Shown here: one piece after another, positions 54,101-61,914 of the stretch | Numbering within the stretch: position 1 is the stretch's first letter | How the letters are laid out: every line of letters starts with the position of its first letter | Source of the DNA: Edaphobacter dinghuensis | GTDB lineage: Bacteria > Acidobacteriota > Terriglobia > Terriglobales > Acidobacteriaceae | Assembly (NCBI RefSeq): GCF_014640335.1 | Contig: NZ_BMGT01000001.1 | Coordinates: 1-64,000, forward strand | Direction of reading: 5' to 3' | DNA: 64,000 bases | Notes under the pieces: generated by a model | The model's database searches: none | Told to the model about the DNA's origin: nothing | Seen by the model: the letters and a program-made list of their open reading frames with translations, nothing else | Position numbers and translations under genes: made by a program

Positions 54101-54934
54101 GGCGCTGCTCTGCACGATAACGCCTCCGCCGGTGCGACCGTAGCGGGCGGAGAGGCCCGTAACGATCACCGTAGTCTCTTGTACCTCGCGGCCGGAGAGA
54201 TTTACCCCGGTGCGAGCATAACTGGCCTGCGTCACATCGGAACCATCAACAACGACAGAGCTGGTACCTGGAGGTGCTCCGCCTACGATAATGCTGGCCC
54301 CCGGCACAACATAGCTCGTATAGGCACTAGGATTTTCCGTTGAGATTCCGCCTGGCTGCAGCGTGTCCCCCTGCACTCCCGGAACAAGCAAAGACGCCTC
54401 CAGAGAGCTTCGTTCGGGGTAAGGAAGATTTAAAACCAGATTGTGGTCGACAGTCGTAGTCACGTCCGATTCATTCTTGCTTAACAGATCAGCGTCCGCA
54501 TTAACAGTGACCACAACATTTGTCTTACCAACAGCAAGCGACACGTCTACGGTAGTGAGACCAACACCAGCAACGGTGATGGATTTTGTTGACGTCTGCT
54601 CGAAGCCTTCTTTCGAGACATTAACGGTGTACTCACCAGGGTTGAGAGCTGAGATTTGAAAGACGCCCATACCGTTCGTCACTGTACTTTGGCGTACACC
54701 GGTGGAATCACTAATGACTTCAATATTGGCGTGAGAGATAACTGCACCGCGAGAGTCCCGAACGGTGCCTCCGATGGATCCCTGCCCGGTCTGTGCATGC
54801 AAGGTTGCGGGAGCTGCAAGAGTAACCACAGTCACTACAGTGCAACGCAGGGCCAGCCAGAGGGCTGCCTGCAGCTTGCTAGGCACTTTGCCGCCATTCC
54901 CTTTGGCGATCTTATTCTTGCTTGTTGTATACAT
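51110..54934 (-). CDS. TonB-dependent outer-membrane receptor (Oar/CarboxypepD_reg type)
   Basis: The 1274-residue protein starts with a long signal region (LWLALRCTVVTVVTLAAPAT), then the carboxypeptidase-regulatory-like domain (GSIGGTVRDSRGAVISHANI), the plug (VLNLPYPERSSLEASLLVPG, and VVVDGSDVTQASYARTGVNL) and a barrel that ends in SRIIRVGAEFVF. It stands at the head of a minus-strand series of GH92, unknown and Tat-protein genes. A 25-bp motif shared with the regulator promoter lies about 320 bp upstream. Confidence 0.88.
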   Translation of the reverse strand: MYTTSKNKIAKGNGGKVPSKLQAALWLALRCTVVTVVTLAAPATLHAQTGQGSIGGTVRDSRGAVISHANIEVISDSTGVRQSTVTNGMGVFQISALNPGEYTVNVSKEGFEQTSTKSITVAGVGLTTVDVSLAVGKTNVVVTVNADADLLSKNESDVTTTVDHNLVLNLPYPERSSLEASLLVPGVQGDTLQPGGISTENPSAYTSYVVPGASIIVGGAPPGTSSVVVDGSDVTQASYARTGVNLSGREVQETTVIVTGLSARYGRTGGGVIVQSSAPGTKDYHGAVTYRHTDPFFNAFPDGNTARNALHENYYGFYVGGPVWIPKLYPHRDKTFFFIGVEPARMQNSFGFRGIFPTPDELAGHLHNSLALLNQSVLKSSGYAAALAAPRIGSINYQSVVNADGFPNGPYDASQIRAIPNDDVSAQLAKNPFAQYVLSQFPTPSNPGPFVKFDNADATSQNDGTNATYQRGVENVDNRYSMRFDHHFSNTDQIFVRYTVIPVIANRFFAVSPSNPLTIVPMDSARTHDIALGYTHTFSNSIVNSFHYSFMRVNQQRLPPPITQTKDFAAAYGLTPASFGYGFPSLGNLNQNGVGYTMQMGTATAAIQVDQNFIAGDDVTWTHGQHLFQFGTDIRWIQSNQYDLSGATGGKYNFLGAQTNNGSTGGAPLATFILGTISAFSNTPVEVPGYYRWRYYAGYFQDDWRITPKLTINAGLRYELETPRMEKYNNQAYINLTTPGNLNNLLPTTTAYCFSNACGNPRTLWPINYKGFEPRIGIDYAPTPRTTVRAAYTLQRLPLTGYENIPDPNFNVASQSVGNQSGGVTANSTVNYITNPVGTLTSAYTSLAGNRGPILYSTGLSPVFVSQNNSIPYTQSWSFTLQYQPAQSTVLQATYNGSKGTHLIGPFTNALNVPGFGTIVNAVQTHQNLGASSPNKYGITQNGALVSETNLQLLNPYQNFYNQSLPEIYPRGGTMEYNGLYLSVNQRFGYGLSVLANYTWSKTLDNVPDTNTGANSGGFGSAPPQNPYNPYAEWSVASFDQPSRLKVGYTYDLPIGRGHLLDAHNGLLNQLFGNISTSGIATYADGLPNAVTLGTVGYFVSITPTGTNGCTASGTAKYCTANALPSGYTLRPNIVPGVPLLNKNWKKNALNSKFTPYLNPAAFAVPGSINNPALGDAPRLLANARSPREALFDMAFTKGVSFHERYQMNVNATFSNVFNHPVYYGVNHSLDSSITTSNVTGTVTPTTSASFGQFNQSQTAGISRIIRVGAEFVF

Positions 54935-55297
54935 TCAGCCTCCTGGTAGCTGATACAAACTCGAATACTGGACGCAAGCAATCTCCACAGTTCGCCTTTA
55001 AGCAGATTGCTGAAAGATAGCCTCTTGTCCGATTCCGAAACACTTTGTACGCTGCACTGCAAAATGGAGTCAATGAAGCAGATTAGGTTAAACGCAAGCA
55101 GAAGATCGTTTCGCAGAGTGCAACAAAGTTAGCACCGAAAGATGCAGCGTATGGAGAAGCAAATAAGTTGAAATCAGCTTGATCTATCGAGATAGAGGTA
55201 TAGACAGACACCCTACAAATGCCCAGAAAAGCTCTCACAAAAGAGAGTTATCTTGTTTCGCTGAATGAAACGAAATTCATTCACAAGAGGACAAATC
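54935..55297. other. Gene-free region upstream of the TonB receptor
   Basis: This 363-bp AT-rich stretch holds no gene that I can support. It should carry the promoter of the receptor operon. It contains the motif GTTTCGCTGAATGAAAC at 55255-55271, described separately. Confidence 0.5.
55254..55278. promoter_or_regulatory. Candidate operator, copy 1 of 25-bp motif
   Basis: The core GTTTCGCTGAATGAAAC (55255-55271) is an inverted repeat with 5-bp arms. It matches the site at 56649-56673 in 18 of 25 positions. It lies between the TonB receptor start and the end of the chimeric regulator gene. Confidence 0.5.
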
Positions 55298-56470
55298 TTA
55301 GCCGCGAGTGGGAGCGCTCTTCATCCATACGTCGTTCGGATAAATCTTATTGACGTTCTCTGCCGTGATGAGCTCATGTTGTACGAATACCGCAGGAGCT
55401 ACAGCCTTGTGCTTGAGAATTTCCAGAGCCACCTGGATGATGCGTGCTCCATAAGTCTCAGGAAAGTACGCGACAGAGCAGATAAGCCGAGAGGATGATC
55501 GGCGCATCTCTTCTCGTGCAGCGAGGCTGCCATCCTGACCCGCAATCGCGCAAGAGCGCTCGAGACCAATCTCACGAAAAGCGTGCAGTGCCGCGAGTGC
55601 CGTGGAATCGTTCACTGCACCAACAAGCGCGCGCTCTGGCCGTTTGCGTCGTAGATGCTTCCGCACGATGTCCAGCGTCGCTTCAAACTGTCCACCCTTG
55701 GTGTCATAGTGATGCGTTGGAATACTGCGGCCATTGGGAAGAAGCTCGACGATGCCATCGACAACGCCGGTAAGACGCGCATTCAGGAGCGGCCCCGCCG
55801 CATCGACACCGAGAAGGATGAGTTGCTCGGGGTTAGCCTTCCAGTGGCGTGTAGCCCATTTGGCCAGATACCGCCCTGCCATGCGGCCGGCCTTGTAGTT
55901 ATCGGCGCCAAAATAGACAGCGCCGGGATGAGGAATATCGAGCGCGATAAATGGAATATGAGCATCCGAGAACTTCGCTGCTATCTGTGCGGCAACAGCG
56001 ACATTGATCTGCGAATCGACAACAAGATCGACTTTCTCGGAGATGAACTTATCAGCGTTCTGCAGCGCAATCTTTGGGCTGAATTCGTTATTCGCGATCA
56101 GCAGATCGATATTCGCCGCATTTGCCGCCACTACCAGGCTATCCGTGACGGTCGCTGTAAATGGAAGCAAATTACTTTGCGATGCGTAGCCAATGCGAAA
56201 ACGCCGAGTACGAGACATTTGTACAGAGGAGCGATAGCCTTGTTTACCGGCTCGCTCAAGGAGACGGGTCTCCACCAAGGTTTCCAGTAATCGAAAGGCA
56301 GTGGCCTTATGCAGATTGGCGCGGGCAGCAATAACGCGGAGGTCAAGCACCTCCGACGTCGACGTGAACGTATTGAGAATAGCTACAGCTCGCACAACTG
56401 CCTGTATGGTGTATGAGCGTTTGCGCAACGTGGTTTCAGTCGACGCTATTGTAATATCACGTTTCGTCAT
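55298..56470 (-). CDS. Chimeric regulator: IclR-type HTH fused to a periplasmic-binding-like sugar domain
   Basis: The protein has 390 residues from ATG 56470, with GGGAG 6 nt upstream; ATG 56500 is an alternative. Residues about 20-85 are an IclR-type winged helix (VVRAVAILNTFTSTSEVLDL, RVIAARANLHKATAFRLLET, LLERAGKQGYR). The IclR effector domain is absent. From residue about 90 to the end runs a type I periplasmic-binding-protein fold as in ribose/xylose binding proteins (FRIGYASQSNLLPFTATVTD, HIPFIALDIPHPGAVYFGAD, ALVGAVNDSTALAALHAF). No signal peptide, so it acts in the cytoplasm. It is divergent from the mannonate dehydratase gene and likely regulates it and the receptor operon. Confidence 0.8.
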   Translation of the reverse strand: MTKRDITIASTETTLRKRSYTIQAVVRAVAILNTFTSTSEVLDLRVIAARANLHKATAFRLLETLVETRLLERAGKQGYRSSVQMSRTRRFRIGYASQSNLLPFTATVTDSLVVAANAANIDLLIANNEFSPKIALQNADKFISEKVDLVVDSQINVAVAAQIAAKFSDAHIPFIALDIPHPGAVYFGADNYKAGRMAGRYLAKWATRHWKANPEQLILLGVDAAGPLLNARLTGVVDGIVELLPNGRSIPTHHYDTKGGQFEATLDIVRKHLRRKRPERALVGAVNDSTALAALHAFREIGLERSCAIAGQDGSLAAREEMRRSSSRLICSVAYFPETYGARIIQVALEILKHKAVAPAVFVQHELITAENVNKIYPNDVWMKSAPTRG

Positions 56471-56648
56471 GTGAGACTCCCAATCAGCGTACTGCAACAC
56501 GACACAGCCGCAGTTCGCTGCTCTCGAATTGGTTGCTTAATTCTTTTCTTCCCTTGCCAGTGTCGAGATTACATAATGTTTGACCAAAACGGAAAGTCAA
56601 AATGGAAGTAGAGACTGTCAGCAGGAGAATGCGAAAGATGTAGGATTC

Positions 56649-56673
56649 TGTTTCACAGAACGAGACGATTTCC
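56649..56673. promoter_or_regulatory. Candidate operator, copy 2 of 25-bp motif
   Basis: The core GTTTCACAGAACGAGAC (56650-56666) lies in the 302-bp gene-free gap between the divergent regulator and mannonate dehydratase genes. It matches the site at 55254-55278; the shared pattern is GTTTCRCWGAAYGARAC. Nothing else was recognised in this gap. Confidence 0.5.
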
Positions 56674-56772
56674 TTATCCTCGATTATTGCTTTCAATCAA
56701 GTTTAAGACGACTAATATGACCACGTTGTTTTGGACGCAAATACGGTGCAAGTCCGACTATAAAGGGTGAGT

Positions 56773-57999
56773 ATGAAGCAGACCTGGCGCTGGTTTGGGC
56801 CCGATGATCGAGTCACGCTGCGAGACGCAAGAGAGGCAGGCGCGGAGGGTATTGTTACGGCGTTGCATGAAGTTCCCGCTGGCACAGTATGGCCTCTTGA
56901 ACAGATCAGACGGCGAAAGGAAGAGATTGAAGCGGCTGGACTGCAATGGAGCGTAGTTGAGAGTCTCGATATCTCCGAGACAGTCAAGATGCGCGCGCCA
57001 GGATGGCAGCGGGATGTGGAGAACCTAAAGCAATCTTTGCAAAATCTAGCGAAGTGTGGCATCCGCACAGTGGCTTACAACTGGATGCCTCTCTTCAGTT
57101 GGATGCGAACACATCTGCATGCACCGGCCCCCAACGGCGGTTTCACGACACGCTTCGATGCAACCGCATTTGCGGCGTTCGATCTCTACCTGTTAAAGCG
57201 CAAGGATGCCGAACGTGAATGGGGCGAAGATTCGAGCCGCAAAGCATATGCATATCTTCAAAACCTCACGGAACCGCAGCGGGAGGAGTTGCAATCGACA
57301 ATTCTGTACGGGCTTCCAGGAGGCAATGGCAACCACACGTTACAGACGGTTCGAGAGGCTCTGACATGGTATTCGGAGCTCGGAGAGATTGGCTTTCGCG
57401 AGAACGCCGGCGATTTCTTGCGCTCGGTCTCTCCTGTTGCCGCAGAGCTTGGGATAAAGTTGTGCGTGCATCCGGACGATCCGCCACGGCCGCTGCTCGG
57501 TCTGCCACGAATTGTAAGTACGGCACATGACCTGGAGTGGCTACTGGCACAGTCTGACCTGGATGCAAATGGGATCACCTTTTGTACCGGAGCTCTGGGC
57601 GTCAGGGCGGACAACGATTTGATTACAATGGTGCGGCGTTTCGCTCCACGAATTGCCTTCTTTCATTTGAGATCAACCCAGCGAGAGGGAACACTCGAAA
57701 ACGCGATAGGTGGAGAGATGGAAAGTTTTTTTGAAGCAGAGCATCTCAAAGGTGATGCAGATTTGATTGGGATCGTTATCGAGATCGTCAAGGAAGAGCG
57801 ACGGCGCAGCGCACATGGAGATTCCATGCAGATTCCTTTTCGAGCCGATCACGGACAGGAGCTTCTCAATGATCGCGAGCGGGGGGCTGCTCCTGCTTAT
57901 CCAGCTGTGGGGCGGTTGCGAGGACTTGCAGAGCTTCGGGGCAGCCTGCGCATGGCAGAACGTCTCATGATGGAAGTTGGGCAAAATGGAACCTTATAG
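56773..57999 (+). CDS. uxuA: Mannonate dehydratase
   Basis: The 408-residue enzyme turns D-mannonate into 2-keto-3-deoxygluconate in hexuronate breakdown. The start MKQTWRWFGPDDRV is nearly that of known UxuA proteins; a GTG 6 nt earlier is also possible. Metal ligands of the family are visible: His in LCVHPDDPP, Cys in ITFCTGALG, His in FFHLRST and Asp in FRADHG. It is the first gene of an operon: the SDR gene starts inside its end. It stands opposite the chimeric regulator, which probably controls it. Confidence 0.93.
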   Translation: MKQTWRWFGPDDRVTLRDAREAGAEGIVTALHEVPAGTVWPLEQIRRRKEEIEAAGLQWSVVESLDISETVKMRAPGWQRDVENLKQSLQNLAKCGIRTVAYNWMPLFSWMRTHLHAPAPNGGFTTRFDATAFAAFDLYLLKRKDAEREWGEDSSRKAYAYLQNLTEPQREELQSTILYGLPGGNGNHTLQTVREALTWYSELGEIGFRENAGDFLRSVSPVAAELGIKLCVHPDDPPRPLLGLPRIVSTAHDLEWLLAQSDLDANGITFCTGALGVRADNDLITMVRRFAPRIAFFHLRSTQREGTLENAIGGEMESFFEAEHLKGDADLIGIVIEIVKEERRRSAHGDSMQIPFRADHGQELLNDRERGAAPAYPAVGRLRGLAELRGSLRMAERLMMEVGQNGTL

Positions 58000-58744
58000 C
58001 GGAAAGAGTGCGATCGTCTTCGGGGGATCGTCAGGCATCGGGCTCTCTACGGCCAACCTCCTTCGCAGACGCGGCGCCAGAGTCACCATTGCAGACCTGA
58101 ACCCTCCTGCAACGAAAGACAGCATCGATGGCATCTCCTGGATTTGCTGCGACGTCCGTGAGCAGCAACAGGTTGAAGCAGCAGTACAAGCAGCGACAAC
58201 AGAAGATAGCCTGCATTGGCTGGTATACAGTGCCGGCATTCAACACTACGGTACGGTCATTAAGACATCGGCTGATGAGTATGACCTTGTACAGGCAGTG
58301 AACGCTCGCGGTGCCTTCCTCGCGGCAAAGGCATCTATTCCACAAATGCGCCAGGGAGGCGCTATTGTGCTGGTGTCGTCTGTTCAAGCGCTTGCGTGCC
58401 AGGAAGGAGTGGCCGCTTACGCTGCAAGCAAGGGAACGCTGGAGGCTCTGACGCGCGCCATGGCTGTGGACCATGCGGGGGACAATGTACGCGTGAACTC
58501 TGTGATGCCAGGCACCGTTGATACGCCGATGGTGCGCTCGTCGGCCAATTCGTTGCGCGGCAATGGACTCGTGGAACAGGTGTTGGAGGAGTGGGGAAAG
58601 TCTCATTTGATCCAGCGAGTGGCACAGCCGGAAGAAGTCGCACAGGTCATTGCCTTCCTGCTCAGCGACGAGGCGTCGTTTCTAACTGGATCTTCTTATC
58701 GTGTCGATGGAGGACTGCTGGCGCAGTTGCCCGTGCGCTTATAG
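57986..58744 (+). CDS. Short-chain dehydrogenase (SDR), probably in hexuronate catabolism
   Basis: The 252-residue classical SDR has the NAD(P)-binding loop GGSSGIG, the NAG-like motif YSAGIQ, catalytic Ser in VLVSSVQAL and the YAASK pair. The C-terminal part (VDGGLLAQL) is standard. ATG 57986 overlaps the end of uxuA by 14 bp, so translation is coupled. By context it could reduce fructuronate to mannonate or act on a deoxy-keto sugar acid, but sequence alone does not say. Confidence 0.87.
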   Translation: MEPYSGKSAIVFGGSSGIGLSTANLLRRRGARVTIADLNPPATKDSIDGISWICCDVREQQQVEAAVQAATTEDSLHWLVYSAGIQHYGTVIKTSADEYDLVQAVNARGAFLAAKASIPQMRQGGAIVLVSSVQALACQEGVAAYAASKGTLEALTRAMAVDHAGDNVRVNSVMPGTVDTPMVRSSANSLRGNGLVEQVLEEWGKSHLIQRVAQPEEVAQVIAFLLSDEASFLTGSSYRVDGGLLAQLPVRL

Positions 58745-59617
58745 CCGAAATAGATTGGATGGAAGCCCAGCAACCCCCACCTGCATGCAGAAGAGCGCGC
58801 CGCCGAGCCCGCCCTCATCGATATCAGGAGCGATTGCCGAGGTAACATAGAGGGTCTTAAGGTCAGGACCACCAAACGCGCAGGTGGTTGGATTCTTTAT
58901 GGGAGCCTCGATGACTTCTGCCACCGAACCATCGGGAGCGAAGCGCACGATCGAGCTACCGCCATATCGACAGTTCCATAGATAGCCCTGCGAATCTACA
59001 GCAGAGCCATCGGGCAAGCCTCGAGGGAAGTCCTTGGCAAAAGCCACAGGCTGAGTAGAAGGACCTATATCGCGATCGAACTCACAGGTATAGATCACGT
59101 TGCGGAGTGTGTCCCCGAAGTAGAAGGAATCACCATACGGAGACCAGGCCACAGTATTGGCTATGCCAATGTCAGTGTGCCAGACTTTTATTTGGCCATT
59201 TACTTCAAGAGATAACAACTCACCCAGATTTTGAGTGACAGGAATACTTCCCCCATCATGCAAAACATTGTTTTGCATGGTACCGAACCAAAGGGCGCCG
59301 TCGGGACCTACTCGTGCATCGTTACATCGCGTCATAGGCCATGTGGGAAGTTGAAATAAAGTGGCGCTCCGACGGTGAAACTGTGTGCTCCACAGAATAA
59401 TCTGGCCGCCGAGAACGATGAGCAACTGCTCGGGGTCTTGCGTAAGAGCCACAGCAGTTACCGGTTCGTCGAACTGCCATGTGTCAATGCTCGAACCTCT
59501 AAGCGTATATCGATGTAGCAAGCGCCGATTAATGTCGGTCCAGTAGACAGAAGCTTCCTCCGGATGCCACACTGCGCCCTCGCCGCAGATATCGTTAGCT
59601 GCGGCGAGGCAGTGCAT
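58739..59617 (-). CDS. SMP-30/gluconolactonase-family lactonase
   Basis: The 292-residue protein is a six-bladed propeller of the SMP-30/LRE family: CGEGAVWHPEEASVYWTDIN with the first metal Glu, WPMTRCNDARVGPDGALWFG with the metal Asn, IANTVAWSPYGDSFYFGDTL, and LPDGSAVDSQGYLWNCRYGG with the catalytic Asp. It opens aldonolactones to aldonic acids. ATG 59617 fits family length; upstream GTG and TTG codons are in frame. The gene overlaps the end of the SDR gene by 6 bp tail to tail. Confidence 0.87.
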   Translation of the reverse strand: MHCLAAANDICGEGAVWHPEEASVYWTDINRRLLHRYTLRGSSIDTWQFDEPVTAVALTQDPEQLLIVLGGQIILWSTQFHRRSATLFQLPTWPMTRCNDARVGPDGALWFGTMQNNVLHDGGSIPVTQNLGELLSLEVNGQIKVWHTDIGIANTVAWSPYGDSFYFGDTLRNVIYTCEFDRDIGPSTQPVAFAKDFPRGLPDGSAVDSQGYLWNCRYGGSSIVRFAPDGSVAEVIEAPIKNPTTCAFGGPDLKTLYVTSAIAPDIDEGGLGGALFCMQVGVAGLPSNLFRL

Positions 59618-59685
59618 CTCACGTTGATTGCCAGGTCTCGGATTCACCAATAGGGCTCTTTGGATTGCGACGGTTAGAACTGCGC

Positions 59686-60927
59686 TTACTTGCTTTGAAG
59701 CTTCTCTTCAGCAGCAAGTCGTACGCACAATGCCACAGCCTTTGCCGCTTGCTGAACCTCGGCGAGGCCAGGAAATGACGGTGCGATTCGAATGGTCCGG
59801 TCCTCAGGATCTTTTCCATAAGGATGGGTTGCACCAGCAGGCGTCAGAACGACTCCAGCATCTTTAGCCAACGCGACAACCCGCTTTGCACAGCCCGAGG
59901 CAACGTCCAGGCTGATGAAATATCCTCCCTTGGGCGTGGTCCACGACACATCTTTAAGGTTCGATAGCTCGGCCTCGAAGACATCCAGAACAGCCTGGAA
60001 TTTGGGGGCCAGAAGCTGTCGGTGCTTTTCCATCAGAGCTGCAATACCTACTTCGTCCTTTAAGAAGCGCACATGGCGCAACTGATTGATCTTGTCAGGC
60101 CCTATGGTTCGTGGAGTCAAGCGCGTCAACAGCCACTGGATGTTCTCCTTGGACGCAGCAACGGCAGAAAGACCGGCACCGGCAAATGTGATCTTAGAGG
60201 TAGACGCAAACACAAATGCCCGGTTGGGATTTCCCTTTGCAGCGCAGCGCTCCAAAATATTGGCGATTGAAATCTTCTCTTCGGTAAGGTGATGCACGCC
60301 ATAGGCGTTGTCCCAGAAGATGCGGAAGTCATTCGCAGCGGTCTTCATACCTGCCAGCCGCTCCACCACGGAATCGGAATAGACCGTGCCGGTGGGGTTG
60401 CTGTACTTGGGGATGCACCACATGCCTTTGATGGACGAATCCGAAGCCACCAAGCGCTCCACTTCATCCATGTCCGGCCCATCTTCCTGAAGACGGATGG
60501 GAATCATCCGGATGCCGTAGTCCTCGCAGATTTTAAAGTGCCGGTCGTAGCCGGGGACTGGGCAAAGGAAGGCAATTTCACCTTGCTTCGACCATGGCTC
60601 GGAGCTATCACAGGTCCCTTTAAGGAGCGCAAAGGCAACATGGTCATGCATCAATGCGAGGCTGGCATTGTTACCGATGACGATCTGTTCCTGCGGGGCT
60701 CCCAACAGGTTTGTAAATAAGCGACGCGCCTCGGGCAGCCCTTGCAATCCGCCATAGTTGCGGGTATCGGTCTTGTCATCGGCAAAAAAATCAGACCTGC
60801 CGGGAAGATCGAGAAGCTCTACGCTGAGATCCAGTTGCTGGGATGATGGTTTTCCTCGCGTCAAATCCAACTTGTACCCAAGTTGTTGGAGAGCGGAATA
60901 ATCTTTCTGAATCTGAAGCAAGGACAT
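59686..60927 (-). CDS. Class I aminotransferase (aspartate aminotransferase, MocR-like branch)
   Basis: The 413-residue PLP enzyme begins MSLLQIQKDYSALQQLGYKL with AGGAG 7 nt before the ATG; a longer frame to 60981 is less likely. It carries the substrate loop LDLTRGKPSSQQLDLS, YGGLQGLPEARRLF, CIPKYSNPTGTVYSD, and the PLP Lys in FASTSKITFAGAGLS. It matches the subgroup of aspartate aminotransferases found in actinobacteria and acidobacteria (Pfam Aminotran_MocR). It is cytoplasmic. It lies 68 bp upstream of the lactonase gene on the same strand but with no clear functional link. Confidence 0.87.
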   Translation of the reverse strand: MSLLQIQKDYSALQQLGYKLDLTRGKPSSQQLDLSVELLDLPGRSDFFADDKTDTRNYGGLQGLPEARRLFTNLLGAPQEQIVIGNNASLALMHDHVAFALLKGTCDSSEPWSKQGEIAFLCPVPGYDRHFKICEDYGIRMIPIRLQEDGPDMDEVERLVASDSSIKGMWCIPKYSNPTGTVYSDSVVERLAGMKTAANDFRIFWDNAYGVHHLTEEKISIANILERCAAKGNPNRAFVFASTSKITFAGAGLSAVAASKENIQWLLTRLTPRTIGPDKINQLRHVRFLKDEVGIAALMEKHRQLLAPKFQAVLDVFEAELSNLKDVSWTTPKGGYFISLDVASGCAKRVVALAKDAGVVLTPAGATHPYGKDPEDRTIRIAPSFPGLAEVQQAAKAVALCVRLAAEEKLQSK

Positions 60928-61038
60928 AGCTAACTCCTGTGATAATTGAGAAAGGTCAAAAGGCACTGATTCTATTGTCAATCACAGAACGGGATCATGC
61001 GTTCCCTACCCCACTCTTTGATTGCGATAATATCCACG

Positions 61039-61117
61039 GCGCTCTATAGAGCGCACTTACGCCTCTTGATTGTCCTATCGGCTTCAGGAGAGCGCAGCCT
61101 GTCTATATAGACAGGCT
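61039..61117. promoter_or_regulatory. Two perfect palindromes between divergent genes
   Basis: GCGCTCTATAGAGCGC (61039-61054) and a 22-bp palindrome at 61096-61117 with arms AGCCTGTCTAT lie 41 bp apart in the 224-bp gap between the aminotransferase and GATase genes. Both have a CTAT(A)TAG centre. The second could also be a hairpin in the GATase leader. Confidence 0.5.
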
Positions 61118-61151
61118 ATCAAATTGCAGCACATCCCTTAAGGAGGATGGA

Positions 61152-61862
61152 TTGCGAAAAGTATTGGCGCTGGTTCATCTCGCATTCGAGGACCTTGGCT
61201 CGCTCGGCACAGAGCTGTCGCAGGCCGGTTACACCATTGACTACATCGATGTCTGTACTGCGGATCTGCGGACAATTGATCCTCTGGCACCCGATCTATT
61301 GGTCATTCTCGGCGGCCCAATCGGCGTCTATGAAGGTGAGGCTTATCCTTTCCTTCATGCAGAGATCGATTTGATACGCTCCCGTCTTGCAGAAAATTTG
61401 CCCATGATTGGCATCTGCCTCGGGGCTCAATTGATTGCGGCGGCCTCCGGAGCTTCGGTCTACCCGGGGAGGCAAGGCAAAGAAATTGGATGGGCTCCTA
61501 TCCAGGCAGCGAGCGATGCTGCGCGCCACCCTTTTTTCTCGGAACTGCTCGTGCCTGAATTACGTGTGCTTCACTGGCATGGCGATACCTTTGACTTACC
61601 GGCCAATGCGCAACGACTCGCCAGCACGGCCTCCTATCCAAATCAGGCTTTCGTGATCGGAAAGCACGCATTGGGGCTTCAATTTCATCCGGAGGTCATG
61701 GCTCAAAATCTGGAGCGATGGTATGTAGGTCATGCATGCGAACTGGCTCATGCTGGCATCAGCGTCACCCAATTACGCGAAGACAGTCGAATCTTCGCCC
61801 CCCGACTAGAGATCGCGGCTCGTCGCTTTTGGCAAAACTATCTCAGGGAGATGGCTACTTAA
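61152..61862 (+). CDS. Class I glutamine amidotransferase (GMP synthase-like GATase)
   Basis: The 236-residue protein has a full GATase triad: nucleophile Cys in GICLGAQLIAA, and His and Glu in LQFHPEVM. It starts with TTG at 61152; AAGGAGG lies 6 nt upstream and no in-frame ATG is near. The oxyanion strand is VILGGPIGVYE. Stand-alone members of this group hydrolyse glutamine or gamma-glutamyl compounds for a partner that is not seen nearby. It is divergent from the aminotransferase gene across two palindromes. Confidence 0.85.
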   Translation: MRKVLALVHLAFEDLGSLGTELSQAGYTIDYIDVCTADLRTIDPLAPDLLVILGGPIGVYEGEAYPFLHAEIDLIRSRLAENLPMIGICLGAQLIAAASGASVYPGRQGKEIGWAPIQAASDAARHPFFSELLVPELRVLHWHGDTFDLPANAQRLASTASYPNQAFVIGKHALGLQFHPEVMAQNLERWYVGHACELAHAGISVTQLREDSRIFAPRLEIAARRFWQNYLREMAT

Positions 61863-61914
61863 AGCAACGCCCCGATATCTTTTGAGCACATCTTCGAAAG
61901 GGCGATTGTTCTGA

